A stretch of DNA of 64,000 nt from Lucifuga dentata. Its lineage: Eukaryota; Chordata; Actinopteri; Ophidiiformes; Bythitidae. A model generated the notes under the pieces. That model saw only the letters and a list, made by a program, of their open reading frames with translations. It was not told the DNA's origin and did no database searches. The position numbers were made by a program, and so were the translations under genes. Location: the NCBI GenBank assembly GCA_014773175.1, contig VXCM01003290.1, forward strand, positions 41,286-105,285. The letters run 5' to 3'. Below, piece by piece: positions 44,158 through 55,879 of the stretch. How positions within the stretch are numbered: the first letter of the stretch is position 1; each line of letters begins with the position of its first letter.

Positions 44158-45055
44158 GGAAACTACATAACATCCCCTAGGTATGTGGGTGGAGACAAAA
44201 GCAATCAACCTCCGGCTACCAGATCAAGGCTGGATTGTAGACCACAGATAAACTCTATCAGAGCTTAAATTAAACCATCAAGAATGAATTACACAGCACA
44301 AAATTAATGACATATTAGCTTTTTAACCACTTTTAAACATTTATGAATCTTAACCATTTTAAACAGATCTTGTAGCGTTTAACTATTTAATCTTTTAAGT
44401 AACTCGTGAATATGATTATCTTAACCTTATCAGATTTAACATGAATTTACTATGTGCTTTTTAAACTTATCACNTGATTATCTTAACCTTATCAGATTTA
44501 ACATGAATTTACTATGTGCTTTTTAAACTTATCACAAAATATGAGTGTATTAGATTTTTTTTAACTTGTTACATGTAAAGGTGAGCCCAATTATATGTAG
44601 TTGGTATCTCTCAACCTGCCTCACCAGTTCAGGCTCCTTCCCCGCCAGAGAGTGTGTTATTTGTGTTTTATGGCATTTTTGCTTACTTGCTGGTCGTATG
44701 AGTAAATGTGATGGTTGTTGTGTGTTTGTTCTTGTTTCTTTAGTAATGACACTGATTTGGGTTATGCAGTGTTTATATGTGATGCAGCATCCTGTCATAA
44801 TGCATAACAATGCTACGTCCTGTTCATGCCTCTGCAGTTAGTGTGTTGTAACTGACGTAGGTGTTGATCCTCGTGTTAAATCACTTTATTCCATTCGATA
44901 AAGGTTACTGTCACTGTGAATATGGGTTGGTTATGTCGAATAACAGCAGCATATAGTCCTAGTGTCATTGTGAGGTTATTAGAAGGTGGTTTAATTGCGG
45001 GAGGATCGCATTGAAGGCCTAGGTGTAAAATGCACGGCCCGCCACTGACTGGATG

Positions 45056-47224
45056 TACTGACTTAGTACTGCTGGCATTAACGTCTTTTAACTATTGCCT
45101 ACAACTGGACCCTCAACTATCTGAAAAATTTGTCTTCTGCTCTGTTTTTTTGCCTGACTGATTCTGTCTTCATTGGATTTCTTACTCAATCACTGGATTG
45201 CTGAACTATGTTGAGTGTACCTCCACAGCAGCAAAACTACCACATATGCATGTAATGCAGCTGCATAGGGGCTCGCAGCAGTTTGGGGCCCACATGCACG
45301 GTCCCCTCTTTATCTCGCCATGATCTGTATCATAAAAATTCAAGCATTTCGAGCACTGACTCTGCAGTACATATGCAGTTACTGATCTTCGATGGTAAGC
45401 AGTAAGTTTTTATAGTACTCAGTGAGTCTAGTCATCTGCTCCATGGTGTCACACTTGATGTCATTCATTCACCAAATAAATAAAAATAAAGCAGTTTTAC
45501 ATATACAAGTATATAGCTTATTGACTCATATCTCTGTGTTACATTTCTACATTAAATGTATATAAGGATCAATGGGCGATTTGTTGTTCCAAAATGTGCA
45601 AAGTGTTCCCTCTCGTAATTCTGGGACATGGATATTATTGCGTAGCAAAATCCACACAGACGAGTTAGACAGCAAGTAAGTGAAAGAGCAACGGAGTACA
45701 AACACAAAACCAGGTCTCAGAAGTGAAAATTGAAAGAAGCAGCCGAGAAAGAAAAGGCAAAGCTTCCAAAAATAGGCAGTTTCTTTCAACTTTTTTTTTT
45801 TCCATCTGTCTGCATATACTATACATACATATCTATCATGTTTTATTTAAAACTAACAAACAATTTCTATCAAGGAGGGCTAAACACCTGAACAACAACA
45901 CAAAGACAAAAACACAGACGAGTAGTGACAGTAATAACCAGTGTAGTGGTTTAATCTGTGAAACACCAAAGAGGCTAACAACCCCACAACACAATAGACC
46001 AGGACAAACAATGACACATAACCAAACAGTGACAGCAGTAAACAGTCTAGTGGTTTTATTTGTGAAGTTCCATGCACCAAATCCAGATCACAGTGTCCTG
46101 ATGATCGGGTCGCAGTTGTAGTCGGTGTGTCGGGCCAGGACCTAAACACAGAACCTTACCAAAGCACTGGGACCACTCCAAGCCCGACAGAAGCCACACA
46201 GCCGGGCGGGACACCCTAGATGGAAAGACACCCAGGACTCAGAGCCCCAGGGGGACAGAGGAGAACCAGGACAATGGACAAACCCAGGAGCCAGGAAGGG
46301 CAGGTGGCCACATTCACCACCGGAGCAGACAAGCAGACCACTGGAAGAGCAGGCCAGGAAACACTCCAAGACATCCCCNCACACACACACACATGGAAGT
46401 GCACCCCAGGCCCACGAGGCAGGGCTCCAGCAGCAGCCCACTGGGAAGGCCCTGGCCCCACACCACACAGGCCACAACACCACAGTGGTAGATCACCAGT
46501 GGCGGAGCATTAGGGGCCAAGTGCTGACACACTCATGGCCCACACATGACCAAGGCCTGCCAAGCTGGCAAGGGCGAGACACAGTGCCCAAGCAAGGGAC
46601 AGAACCCAGACACCCGGAGCCAGATCCATGCATGGCAGAGCCCCCAACCAAGATCTGCCCACACAGCCAGCAGGACCCAACAACCCACACCCCCCATCTC
46701 CACACCCAGTGTGTGATGAGACAAGGAATACACAAAATATTTATACATTCAGTACATTTGNGGGGGGGGGGGGACTTCAGGTTCTTGAGAACTAGCTGAA
46801 ACTAATTCTCTCCAGTCACATGTACGCTGAACATTCTGCAACTCATGAGCCATCTTAAAGCATGACAAGGTTATACTTCATACCAGACATAAGGCTACAC
46901 TGAGGTTACCCTTCATACCAAGCAAGTAACACAGCTACACTGAGACTGCACTTTGTATCTTTGTATCAGACATGAAATTTTTCATCACATTACGTTATGT
47001 TGTGATGTTACGTTACGTTATGTTACGTTGTGATGTTACATTATGTTATGTTACAATATGTTGACATCACGTTAGGTTATGTTATGATGTTACATTATGT
47101 TGTTACATTGTGATGTTATATTACATGTTGACATTACGTTATGTTACGTTGTGATGTTACATTACGTTAAGTTACGATATATTGACATCACGTTATATTA
47201 TGTCTGATTGTGATATAGTGAGAT
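45056..47224. repeat. Unassigned repeat-rich intron region
   Basis: GACAGTAATAACCAGTGTAG at about 45927 and GACAGCAGTAAACAGTCTAG at about 46031 are diverged direct copies. 46140-46720 is strikingly C/A/G-rich and T-poor (proline-rich in translation) with an N-bearing CA tract at 46379 and a G-run with N at 46761. 46980-47215 is a TTACGTTATG/TTGTGATGTTAC tandem repeat. No recognised protein domain is seen. Confidence 0.6.
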
Positions 47225-49209
47225 TGAGCTGCTAATGAGGAGAGGAGCACACGGCCTCTGCTGGCTAATCTATGCTTTAATCAGCGTGTGGAATGAGAGA
47301 CACAATGGGCATGTGATGGGAGGGCCCGCTTTGACTTTCATGCATTGGGGCCTGGCTCTGAATCCTTATGCCACTACCTCCACCTTACCCACTCAAAAGC
47401 ACCTCCGGATTGCCTGACAGCTACATCAAGGGATTCCCCCATCAGACCAATAAGTCATTGCCCCGATCCATACAGTCTGCCTTTGCCTGTCTTCTGGACA
47501 GCCTGCTGCCAAACTAGATCCACCGACTCAGCTGACCTCCAGGGAACTTTCCATCCTGGTCCCTGTTCCCTGGCTCACTCCACCTCGCTAGCTAACCCGG
47601 TCTACTGCTGATAGCTGCCCCACTGGCAGGAACACCTGGTGCCAGGAAGTACTCTACCAGGCTACCTTCAACCATTCTGACCTTTCTATATGACTCAACT
47701 CGTCTGTTTGAGTTGAGGCACTGGCATACTGTGGACTCTCCTGTGGCCTACCCTGCTGGACACCTCCTCTCCAATTTACCAAGCCACCTAACTCCTGCTG
47801 GCTGGCTGATGTTAGCTATAAGCTAGCACCCATCCTATGGACTATGGTCCCGCGTTATTGCAGCTCCAACTTTCTAAGCCTTAATAATCACTCACATCCT
47901 GACTCACATCCCGCCTGGAAACTCTCAAAGAACTCGGCATACTGCGAAAACACCATCCTGTCCACAGAGGCTCCGGTCGTAAGTTCATTTATAACTTTAC
48001 GTCCCCAAACTCCATTCCTTCTCTGTGGTCCCATCGCAGTGCTACTTCCTCATTACATCATCACAACAAACAGCATGTAAACACAGCCAATCTCTGCCTG
48101 CTTGCTAAATCTCCTCTACCAATCAGGAAGCAACAATGTTTGAAGCTGGCCCTGCTCAACATTCGTTCTCTCAATAACAACAACAAAACCACTATTCTGC
48201 ATGAATTTATAACAGATAATAACGTAGATTTTTTGCCTCACTGAAACCTGGACTATTTTTCTCTTAACCTGATGGCTACACCTACATGGAAAAATCATGT
48301 CCTAATGGCCTTGGAGGTGGTATTGCTGTCATTCACCAGCCATCAAGACATCTCCCATCTCTACTCCAGCTATACAATCATTTGAGCATCTTTTAAACTA
48401 TCTGGTCCAGCCTCCTTATCACTGCTGTTATCTATCATCCCCCAAAGCCGAACCCTTCCTTCCTCTCTGACCTGTCTGACCTCCCGACTCAACTCTGTTC
48501 CATCTCACCCTCTATCCTGCTTCTGGAGATTTTAACATTGACTCCACTGGCTGCACTACTGCTTCAGAGTTTCTGGAGCTGCTGCAATGCTTCAACTTCA
48601 ACACATCAATTTCCACACACAACCATGTTCACATCCTGGATCTTGTCTGTTCCACTGGTCTCTCTATGCACCCACCCTTTGCTCTGGACCTCACCGTCAT
48701 GACCACCTGGCTAGAATTACTATCAAAATGAACATTGACATTGCTGCCCCATCCCAAAAGAAAAACTTTTCGCAACCTAAAATTCATCTTTCCCTCCTCT
48801 CTTTCAACTTCCCTTCTGAATAAAATGTTCTCTTCCCCTCCCCCTGTGCTTGCCTCTCCTGATGACCTTGTCGGTTACTACAACTCATACTCTCACTCTG
48901 TTCCTGTCTTGATGAGCTGGCTCCCACCAAAACCAAAATTGTCTCATTCACTCTGCTCCCTGGAACACCCCCAAACTCCATCACATGAAATCTCTGGGCC
49001 GTCAGCTTGAAAAGCTCAGCAAAAAGTCTGGTTTGACTGTTCATATCCAAGCCTATAAGGACCACTTTCAGTCGTACAAAGATGCCTTCAGTACCGCCCG
49101 CTCCACTTTCTACTCTCAGCTCATACAGTCCAGCTCCAGTAACCCAAAAGCTCTGTTCTCCATCTTAAACAAGCTCCTAAACCCCTGTTCTGTCCCTGCT
49201 GTGTGTTGA
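47225..49209 (+). pseudogene. L2-like LINE, 5' part with endonuclease scraps
   Basis: Frame scraps in order are LALLNIRSLNNNNKT-like (about 48140), IAVIHQPSRHLPSL (48320), an FNIDST-like residue run (48530), then KSLGRQLEKLSKKSGLTVHI, YKDHFQSYKDAFSTARS and NPKALFSILNKLLNP (48985-49200). These are typical of the region between endonuclease and RT in L2-group LINEs. It stops at 49209, where BEL/Pao sequence begins. A matching RT C-terminal part resumes at 52438, beyond the BEL element. Confidence 0.65.
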
Positions 49210-52200
49210 CTCAGCACAATTCAACAGATAGCTAACAGTGTGATTCACAGAAAACATCAGACGCAGGAGTAAAGTTAAGCTGGTTTACTTTTTGTTCTTC
49301 ACTTTCCAATGAATTATTTGAACTGTAAAACTGAAAATAAACAGAAAAATACAAATTAGAAAATGCTTACAGACTGTAACTGTAATTAACAAATGTATAA
49401 ATGTAAGAAATAGTAGCAATTTAGAGTAACAAACATGCTTAGATATCTCCAAAAGAATATATACAGTGCATTCACTCATTATGTGGCATAAGATAGTTAC
49501 CAAATTAGCTTGATCAGTTTTCAACAAGTGACATGAATTATCTGAAAATCCTCATAACAATAATAATATATACCAATTCATAGGTACAATTAAACACAAT
49601 GAATGCATAACAATAACATTGAACTTACAAGCGATGGCTCTTTAAGGCAAAACACAAGTAGAGCGCAGATAAGTAGAGGGCATGCCAGGTTTCCTGGCTT
49701 ACTCATGACCCTGTGCGTCGTGATCAAAACAACCAATGAAAGAATAAGAATGGGAGTGCAGTTTTACAAAGCTCAGAGGGTGCTGTAAGCACCCTCTGTA
49801 TGCCTGAGCTGTCCTTCTATTCTCAAGATGCCATCATTGTCAAGGTAGGGATTGAGCTTCTTTAAGGGGCTGTTTCTTGGCATGTCTTTCCTGCTGGCAA
49901 GCAAGCTCTTTCTGATAAGCTTCTGATTGCACACATTTGATGATGACAGTTTCAGTCTTTTCCAGTCCTTCAGCTGTGTGAGGCTGCTTGCAGTAATGCC
50001 ATGAACTGCAAGCTTGTTTTTGTTCTTTACACCAGTGGTGGGCCATCAGGGCCAGCAAGGCCTTTTCTGCTAGCCTAGAGACATTGTCAGAATCATTAAA
50101 TTATGTTTTTATAAATTAATATATATTTTTAATTAATGCTATATGTATTTTTCAAAGTTTGTTCCCATCAGTTTTATTATTAATGTCATTTCATTGCTAC
50201 TCACTCCCTCAGTTTCGCTGCTTCCAGTGCAGCTCATAGAAATTAGAGCTTTTATCCAATCAGATTTTCCACCTGTGTTGTCTCTGGGTAAAAAATATAC
50301 CCTGAGGCCTTCAGAATCTTGAGTGAATCCCCTCTGCTATTCAAGCAAATGGGGACGATGTTGTTGATTGTTATAACCAATCAGATTTCAAGTTTCAATT
50401 TGAGTTGAGTCAATTCGAAAATCAAGTTTCAATTCAGATTTTGAGTATAAAACAAAGGAAATCCCTGTGGTCTTCTCTCACAACAAAGCTATGGAACATT
50501 TGCTCAGTGTCCACAGTGAGCTCTCATCTGAATCACATGAAAACTCCCAAGAGATTATTGTTTAAGTCTGGCCCAGAGAGAAGAACATCATTCAACAACA
50601 TGCCTTGCCATTTTGCGCTGGAATCGAACATGACTCTGATCTGCCATGGCTCTGCGGATGATAAACGCTGAAGATAGGCAAATACCAATATTCATGCCCA
50701 TCTTCCAGTGGAGGAGCCAGCTCAGCATGGTCACGGTTGAAGGTGTTCTGCATAAAGGCAATAAAGTGATTCTTCATGGCAGGCTTTTTTTCCAACATGC
50801 ATTGAAGAGAGTTAAAGTCGTTTGAGAGCCTGGTCTCTATTGCAAGGCAGGCATTGACATGGTGTCCTAAATGGCAGTGGTGCCACCCAGCTGTTGTAGT
50901 CATCGTTGTACATTTCTTTGTCCATTATTTCTAAGAACATCCTGTCTTCAGCTGAAAGTCCAATCTTGTTGTCATCCTCTGACATGTTGAAGATGGTGCT
51001 CCCTAAGGTGCATTCATGGAGTCCTAGAATGTCAGATGAAGGTGGAGGTTGATGTGCAGGTGTAGGACTATAGACTCGATTGGGACATGGGCTGAAGAAA
51101 GATGGGCATTTGTTCTCAAGGACATTGGTGTGATAGTTGTGTATAACTGAGGGCTTGTTTACCACTTTCAAATACACTTCTCTTATGATGACCCATCCCA
51201 AGTCATGCCATTTTGCATATGGAGCATCATGTGGACCTTTACATTGCTCATGCACCTAATGAACTCTGAGGATGTCATGAACGAGTAAGAGAAGAATCTA
51301 CGCCTCCGGATCCAAAGGTGTAATGCTCTGTGCTATAGACTTCAAGTGGGAATGTTGCAGCACCATTTCAGGTGTAGGTATTTCTGCTCTGTCTGTAAGA
51401 ATATTGTTGCACTCAATTAGCGTAGGCAGTGGAACTGTTGTAGCTCCATCCAGTGATTCCACAACAAAGCCTGTCACTCTTCTTCCTGTCATCTCTGTTG
51501 TATCTGCATAAGTACATAGTGTGAATGGTGAACCTGACCCCTCAATGTGGAACAGATCAAAAATCTCTGATCTTGCAAGTGTTGCATTACTTTGGTCATC
51601 CAGTATGACATATGTTTCCTTACTCTCTCTGGGTGAGCCTTTGGGAAGATTTTGACCAGGCAAATTTTTGAACAGGATCTGCCGCTGTGATTCTCCCCAC
51701 ATACCTCAGTACAATTTGAGTTGATTGGCGATTGAGTTATTTCTCTTCCTCCCTCCCCGCTGTGCTCAGACGAGACCAAAGGAGGTCCTGGATGAAGTGC
51801 TGGGATGTGATTGTTGCTCTCACACTCACATTTAATAACTGTTTTGCAATTCTTTGCCAGGTGAGTAGTTGAAGAACAGCATCTTAAGCAGATATCATTG
51901 TCCTTGAGAAAAACCTCGCACTCTTCAATTAGCTTGTTTCTGAATCTACAGTGTGCTAAGGAATATGGCTTCTTATGAAGAGGACATTGCTTTTAAATCG
52001 ACTACTTTGTAACTTCAATCTTGAATCAGGTTTTTTTCTTGGGAGATGTCTGTCTTATGAGAGAATATTATGCTCTTATTTTGCTTAAGGTTTAGCTCTG
52101 CCTTCAGCTGAGATTAATTACTGGTCGACAACTTGAAGCTTGGATCATTGCATGACGTGCCTCTTTGCAGATGAAATCACAGAAGAATGAAAATAGCAGA

Positions 52201-52437
52201 AATGTTACCTTATGCTTATCTTTGTATCTGGAACCCTGCATAATCCACTTCTCTTGGAGTTCTGCATAATCCACTTCTCTTGGATGATATATGGGAACTT
52301 CTCCACATTGAGTGTGATACCTTGTGTTGTGTCCAAATAAGTCAAACCTGGCAGATAATCATCAGATTTGGCAGAGTCCAACTCCTGGAGAAGGTCACTG
52401 AGTTCTCTGAGTTTCATAGGATCTTTGCTGCTAACCT
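49210..52437 (-). mobile_element. BEL/Pao LTR retrotransposon remnant
   Basis: On the minus strand from right to left: a gag-associated segment (52205-52417, KLRELSDLLQELDSAKSDDY), a Cys-His knuckle ending ALHPGP (about 51790-51930), a Pao-type aspartic protease region (51298-51702, YVILDDQSNATLARSEIF), the start of the RT (50592-51255, LSAEDRMFLEIMDKEMY), and a scrap before the integrase (49840-50058, IKCVQSEAYQKELACQ). Most RT, RNase H and integrase are missing, and frames are broken throughout. An hAT 5' end (50033-50440) interrupts it. 49210-49800 is A/T-rich and may be LTR, not proven. Confidence 0.75.
50033..50440 (+). mobile_element. 5' end of an hAT, same family as 39650
   Basis: It starts CAGTGGTGGGCCATCAGGGC with CAGCAAGGCCTTTTCTGCTA and follows 39650-40170 for about 360 bp. 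The left flank CTTTACAC (50025-50032) would be the target copy. No matching right end is seen. It lies between two BEL/Pao pieces. Confidence 0.75.
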
Positions 52438-52800
52438 TTGGTAAGCTCTCTAAAGCCGTTTAATCATGAGGTCTATTTCTTCACTCCAAATCGCAAATTG
52501 TTCACTCCAAATCGCAAATCGGACTATCTGCATATGTCAGATTCAGTTCTCAGTCTAGGTAAAATGTTTGATACAACTCTTTCCTTTGAGAACCATGTGA
52601 ACAAGATTATTGGAACATGTTTTCTCCACTTCAGAACTACAACAAAAATCAAGTCATTTTTAACATATTCTGATCTTGAAAAGGTGACACGTATCACTTT
52701 GCTGAGATCCTTAGGCAGCATCTACAACTCACCTGATTACTGAAGCTGAAAGAGCTCTCTTCTGTCATCCTTTCATCTCTTCTTAAAAACTAATTTTTAC
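52438..52800 (+). pseudogene. L2-like LINE, RT C-terminal part
   Basis: SLGKMFDTTLSFENHVNKII and FHFRTTTKIKSFLTYSDLEK correspond to the LG-x-x-x-D-x-x-LSF-x-x-HV motif after the RT palm in L2-like LINEs. A short direct repeat (TTCACTCCAAATCGCAAAT, twice near 52480-52515) breaks the frame upstream. Confidence 0.65.
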
Positions 52801-52963
52801 GAGGCTTTTTATAGTTTGCAGCTTTCTCTTATGACCTATTTTAATTACACTCCTTTTCATTTCTGTTTTTGTTTTATTTTTATTCTGCATGTTTTTAATC
52901 AATTCTTGTCTGTCAAAGTGTGTTTTGTAATAATAATGTGTAGTTTTTCTTGCTGTTTGTCAG

Positions 52964-53086
52964 GTGGCCAGTTTGCTTGATAAGCTTCACTCTACCAGGC
53001 AGCATCTCCATCAGATGTGGCACATCAGGAAGCTGAAGCTGGACCAGTGCTTCCAGCTTCGCCTGTTTGAGGAGGACGCTGAGAAG
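52964..53086 (+). CDS. kalrn: kalrn exon, spectrin repeat region
   Basis: This is a 123-nt exon of 41 codons, phase 0. It encodes VASLLDKLHSTRQHLHQMWH and then IRKLKLDQCFQLRLFEEDAEK, nearly identical to mammalian kalirin. The acceptor is TGCTGTTTGTCAG and the donor is the consensus GTGAGT. It follows the largest intron of the window (14.8 kb). Confidence 0.95.
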
Positions 53087-53989
53087 GTGAGTGACACAAC
53101 TGATACAAGCACAAAGGCTGCATGATCAACATGTAACATGATCAACTGTTGGAGGGATGTGATAAAACATTTAAGTAATGTGTCTTATTCTGTCTAATTC
53201 TGTGTAAAAAAACAAAACAAAAAAAAAAACATCTAAATTTAGGCCAAATGGAATCCAGACTAGATTGCGTTTCTGCAACTGCTCACAGTAAGTCTTGAAG
53301 CAATGTGTTCCTCCTCTTCAGGAGCAGCTTTCACTTCATTTATCTAACTGGAATAACACAGTCACAGTAAGATTTGCTGCATGAATCGAGTTATGAGCTA
53401 TGGTTTGAATGAATATTTAGATTAAAACCTCATGGACCATTAAAACCAAACCGACTGTTACAACCTCACTGACCTTTAAATCTTACAGACTGTTACATCT
53501 TCACAGATCAAACCAACATTTCAGACCATTACAAGTTCATAGACCTTTAACAGCCTCACTGATTGTTATAACAATGGTCATAACAATCAGCCTCACTGAT
53601 TATGACCATTTCAGTTACAATGCACTGACATGCAGAGATTTTTAGCTCAAAGATGTAGCGTTTGTTGGGGAATGTTGAATGGAATTAATATTCTTGACTT
53701 GAGCAATCTATTTGTCCAGCGATATAGCCGATGCAAGTTTTAATACCAGTTCTAGGGAGGAAAATTCTCCTGGTGAACAGATGTGGAGTTTCTTAAAGGC
53801 AAAGAAAGAAAGAACTAACTTCAAGACCAGGTTAGCAAAGATGTGGCAGTTTAGGGACTAAGATTGTGAGCATAAATCACAGAACATCTTCACTTTTGCA
53901 TTTGTTTCATAGAAAAGCTCAATCTGTCTATGAATGAAATAAATTCAGGATCTAAGAGTCATTTTTGCTTGAAATGTCATCTTGGAATA
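53087..53989. other. Intronic stretch, nothing recognised
   Basis: ATTGTTAT/ATAACAAT forms a small hairpin near 53567-53595. A weakly repetitive CTCACAGACC/CATTACAA pattern occupies 53440-53600. No gene is seen. Confidence 0.5.
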
Positions 53990-54560
53990 TTTCTTATTAA
54001 TTTTTAATTTTCATATATTATGGAGTTTGAGGCATGATTGGAGATTATGATACCATCATAGTAACAGTCCTTTATTTTGAACCCCAGAATTGCAGAAATT
54101 AAGCAAAAAATCAATATGTGAACAGGATTTATATGAACTACACTAATAAAGAGTATCTTAAGATGTTAGAGTTCTTTTCTCTCCATATGTCCCTTTGGTT
54201 TATCTCCTTCATAAATTGATACATGGTTTGCCTGCTTTTAATATAGGTTTGATCAGTGCCTGAGCTTCTGTCCAGTTCTGGGTTGAGGGTACAATTAAAG
54301 TCCCCTGCTGTAATATAACCTCCAGAGAGAGTGGAAAGTGTAAAAAAAGAGATTTTGAAAAAACATTGGATCATCACTATTTGGGGCATAGATATTTCCC
54401 AGATTCAATTTTTCAGCCACAGGTGTATCCTGCACAATCAAGTATCTCCCACTTCTGTATTTAATTGGGGTGATTGCACCACAAACAACATCAGAGAAAT
54501 GGAGGGATTGTGTATAAAAACTGCTGCTGTGTAATTTCTGCATGATGAAACCAAAATGTA
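53990..54560 (-). pseudogene. L1-group LINE endonuclease fragment
   Basis: On the minus strand, RYLIVQDTPVAEKLNLGNIY, APNSDDPMFFQNLF, GDFNCTLNPELDRSSGT and a SNHA (for SDHA) remnant near 54030 appear in order. These are the apurinic-endonuclease motifs of L1-like ORF2. A TAA/frameshift separates the parts near 54320. The copy is truncated at both sides. Confidence 0.75.
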
Positions 54561-54809
54561 TAAAAATACCCTTTAATAAAATCTGAGGATCTGCACTTTA
54601 ACCACATGTGATTACAAATCTAAAACTGTGGAGTGAAGAGGCACATCAACAAATAATGTGTCTTTGTCCCGAACATTATAGAGGGCAGTGCATATTAGTA
54701 GAATCAAGCCTTTTGAAAATGGCTTAGAGGCTTTGATATTGATGTTGACATTGCTTTTGATTTTCAGCAGATACAGAAAACATTGGTTATGTCATTTATG
54801 TTTGTGCAG

Positions 54810-54932
54810 ATGTTTGCTTGGATCAGCCACAATAAGGAGGTGTTCCTGCAGAGCCACACTGAGATCGGCAGAGGGTACCAGCACGCCATGGAGCTGCAGA
54901 CACAACACAACCACTTTGCCATGAACTCCATG
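54810..54932 (+). CDS. kalrn: kalrn exon, spectrin repeat region
   Basis: This is a 123-nt exon of 41 codons, phase 0. It begins MFAWISHNKEVFLQSHTEIG and ends ELQTQHNHFAMNSM. The leading ATG is an internal methionine, not a start, because the exon joins DAEK from the previous exon. The acceptor is TTATGTTTGTGCAG and the donor is GTAGTT. Confidence 0.95.
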
Positions 54933-55870
54933 GTAGTTATACGTAACCACTTACATCCCTGTATATGGTTTTGTTTCCACACAGACATAAAAACAGGTTA
55001 ACTACGTTATGCATACAGGTCTGACATACAATCAGTTTTAAAATCCTTTTAATAACCACATTGTTAACAAAGAAAACATACGCCATGAATTGTACAATTT
55101 ACCCTTAAACAGGGACAATGAAGGGAAATGATTGTTGGCTTTTGAAAGTGGTGTATTATACTATTCACTGTCAGTTGAACTTACACCTGTTTTAGGATGT
55201 TTTCAGACTTATGCGGTTTAGTCTGGTTCAATTGGATTCGGGTTTGTTCCCCTCTTGATAAGGTCAGGGCAGGTCTGAACACAGCAGCCACACACAGGTG
55301 TAGCGTAATAGGTTCTACCAGGAAACTCATAAAGACATAGATCGAATAATATGGATTAACCCTCAGGGCAGCACCTGTTAGATGAAAGCAATATGTCCAG
55401 ATTCCGGATTCCTCTGCTACACAGGTGTGGACCAAAAAATCTGCACAGAGGCCATTTTGAGGAGGCGGTCTCAGTCTGTGCCAAACAAAGTCTGGAGCAT
55501 TTTGTTTGTGGTCTGAACATGATCTATATGACTTCTGAACACTTACAGATCAATCTATTGAAGTACAGGTGTATCGATCGATAAGCAGCACACATGTAAG
55601 TGTGTGTGTATGTGTGTTTGTGGATGTGTGTGTTTAACATGAAGTAAACTCCACCTTTGATGATCAAATCAAACGGATGCTGTTAAAGGTGGAAACACGN
55701 TTTAACATGAAGTAAACTCCACCTTTGATGATCAAATCAAACGGATGCTGTTAAAGGTGGAAACACGTTAATCTTAGCTAACACATGTTCAGGTTAGCGT
55801 GTGCTTGTATGTTCTCAGCATGTTGTTCTACTCTCCTGTTCAGCATCTGAAGGCAGCACGTCTACTTCAC
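54933..55870. other. Intronic stretch with assembly duplication and (GT)n
   Basis: A (GT)n tract lies at about 55597-55633. An exact duplication, 55633-55699 and 55701-55767, surrounds the N at 55700. TCTGGTTCAATTGGATTCGG (near 55223) and GTGGTCTGAACATGATC (near 55508) look like parts of a decayed MITE, unresolved. Confidence 0.5.
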
Positions 55871-55879
55871 ATCATGTGA

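Larger units (their letters stand above)
39650..45047 (+). mobile_element. hAT element (5.4 kb as found) split by a Rex3 LINE
   Basis: It starts CAGTGGTGTGTGCGGTCAGG and ends TGCACGGCCCGCCACTG. The perfect 8-bp target copy ACTGGATG is at 39642-39649 and 45048-45055. The Rex3-like LINE 40733-43540 lies inside, leaving about 2.6 kb of hAT with no transposase except a possible start MAEGGEEMD at 40443. N-centred assembly duplications occur at 39746, 40056, 40652 and 44474. The same 5' end recurs at 50033 and 63161. Confidence 0.88.

Noticed and set aside
46142..46799. Several overlapping Cys/Trp- or Pro-rich frames on both strands
   Set aside because: They overlap on opposite strands, contain the assembly N, and show no known domain or start context. 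Compositional bias explains them.
54810..54812. ATG at the start of a kalrn exon as an alternative start codon
   Set aside because: The phase-0 join with the previous exon and the family sequence DAEKMF show it is an internal methionine.
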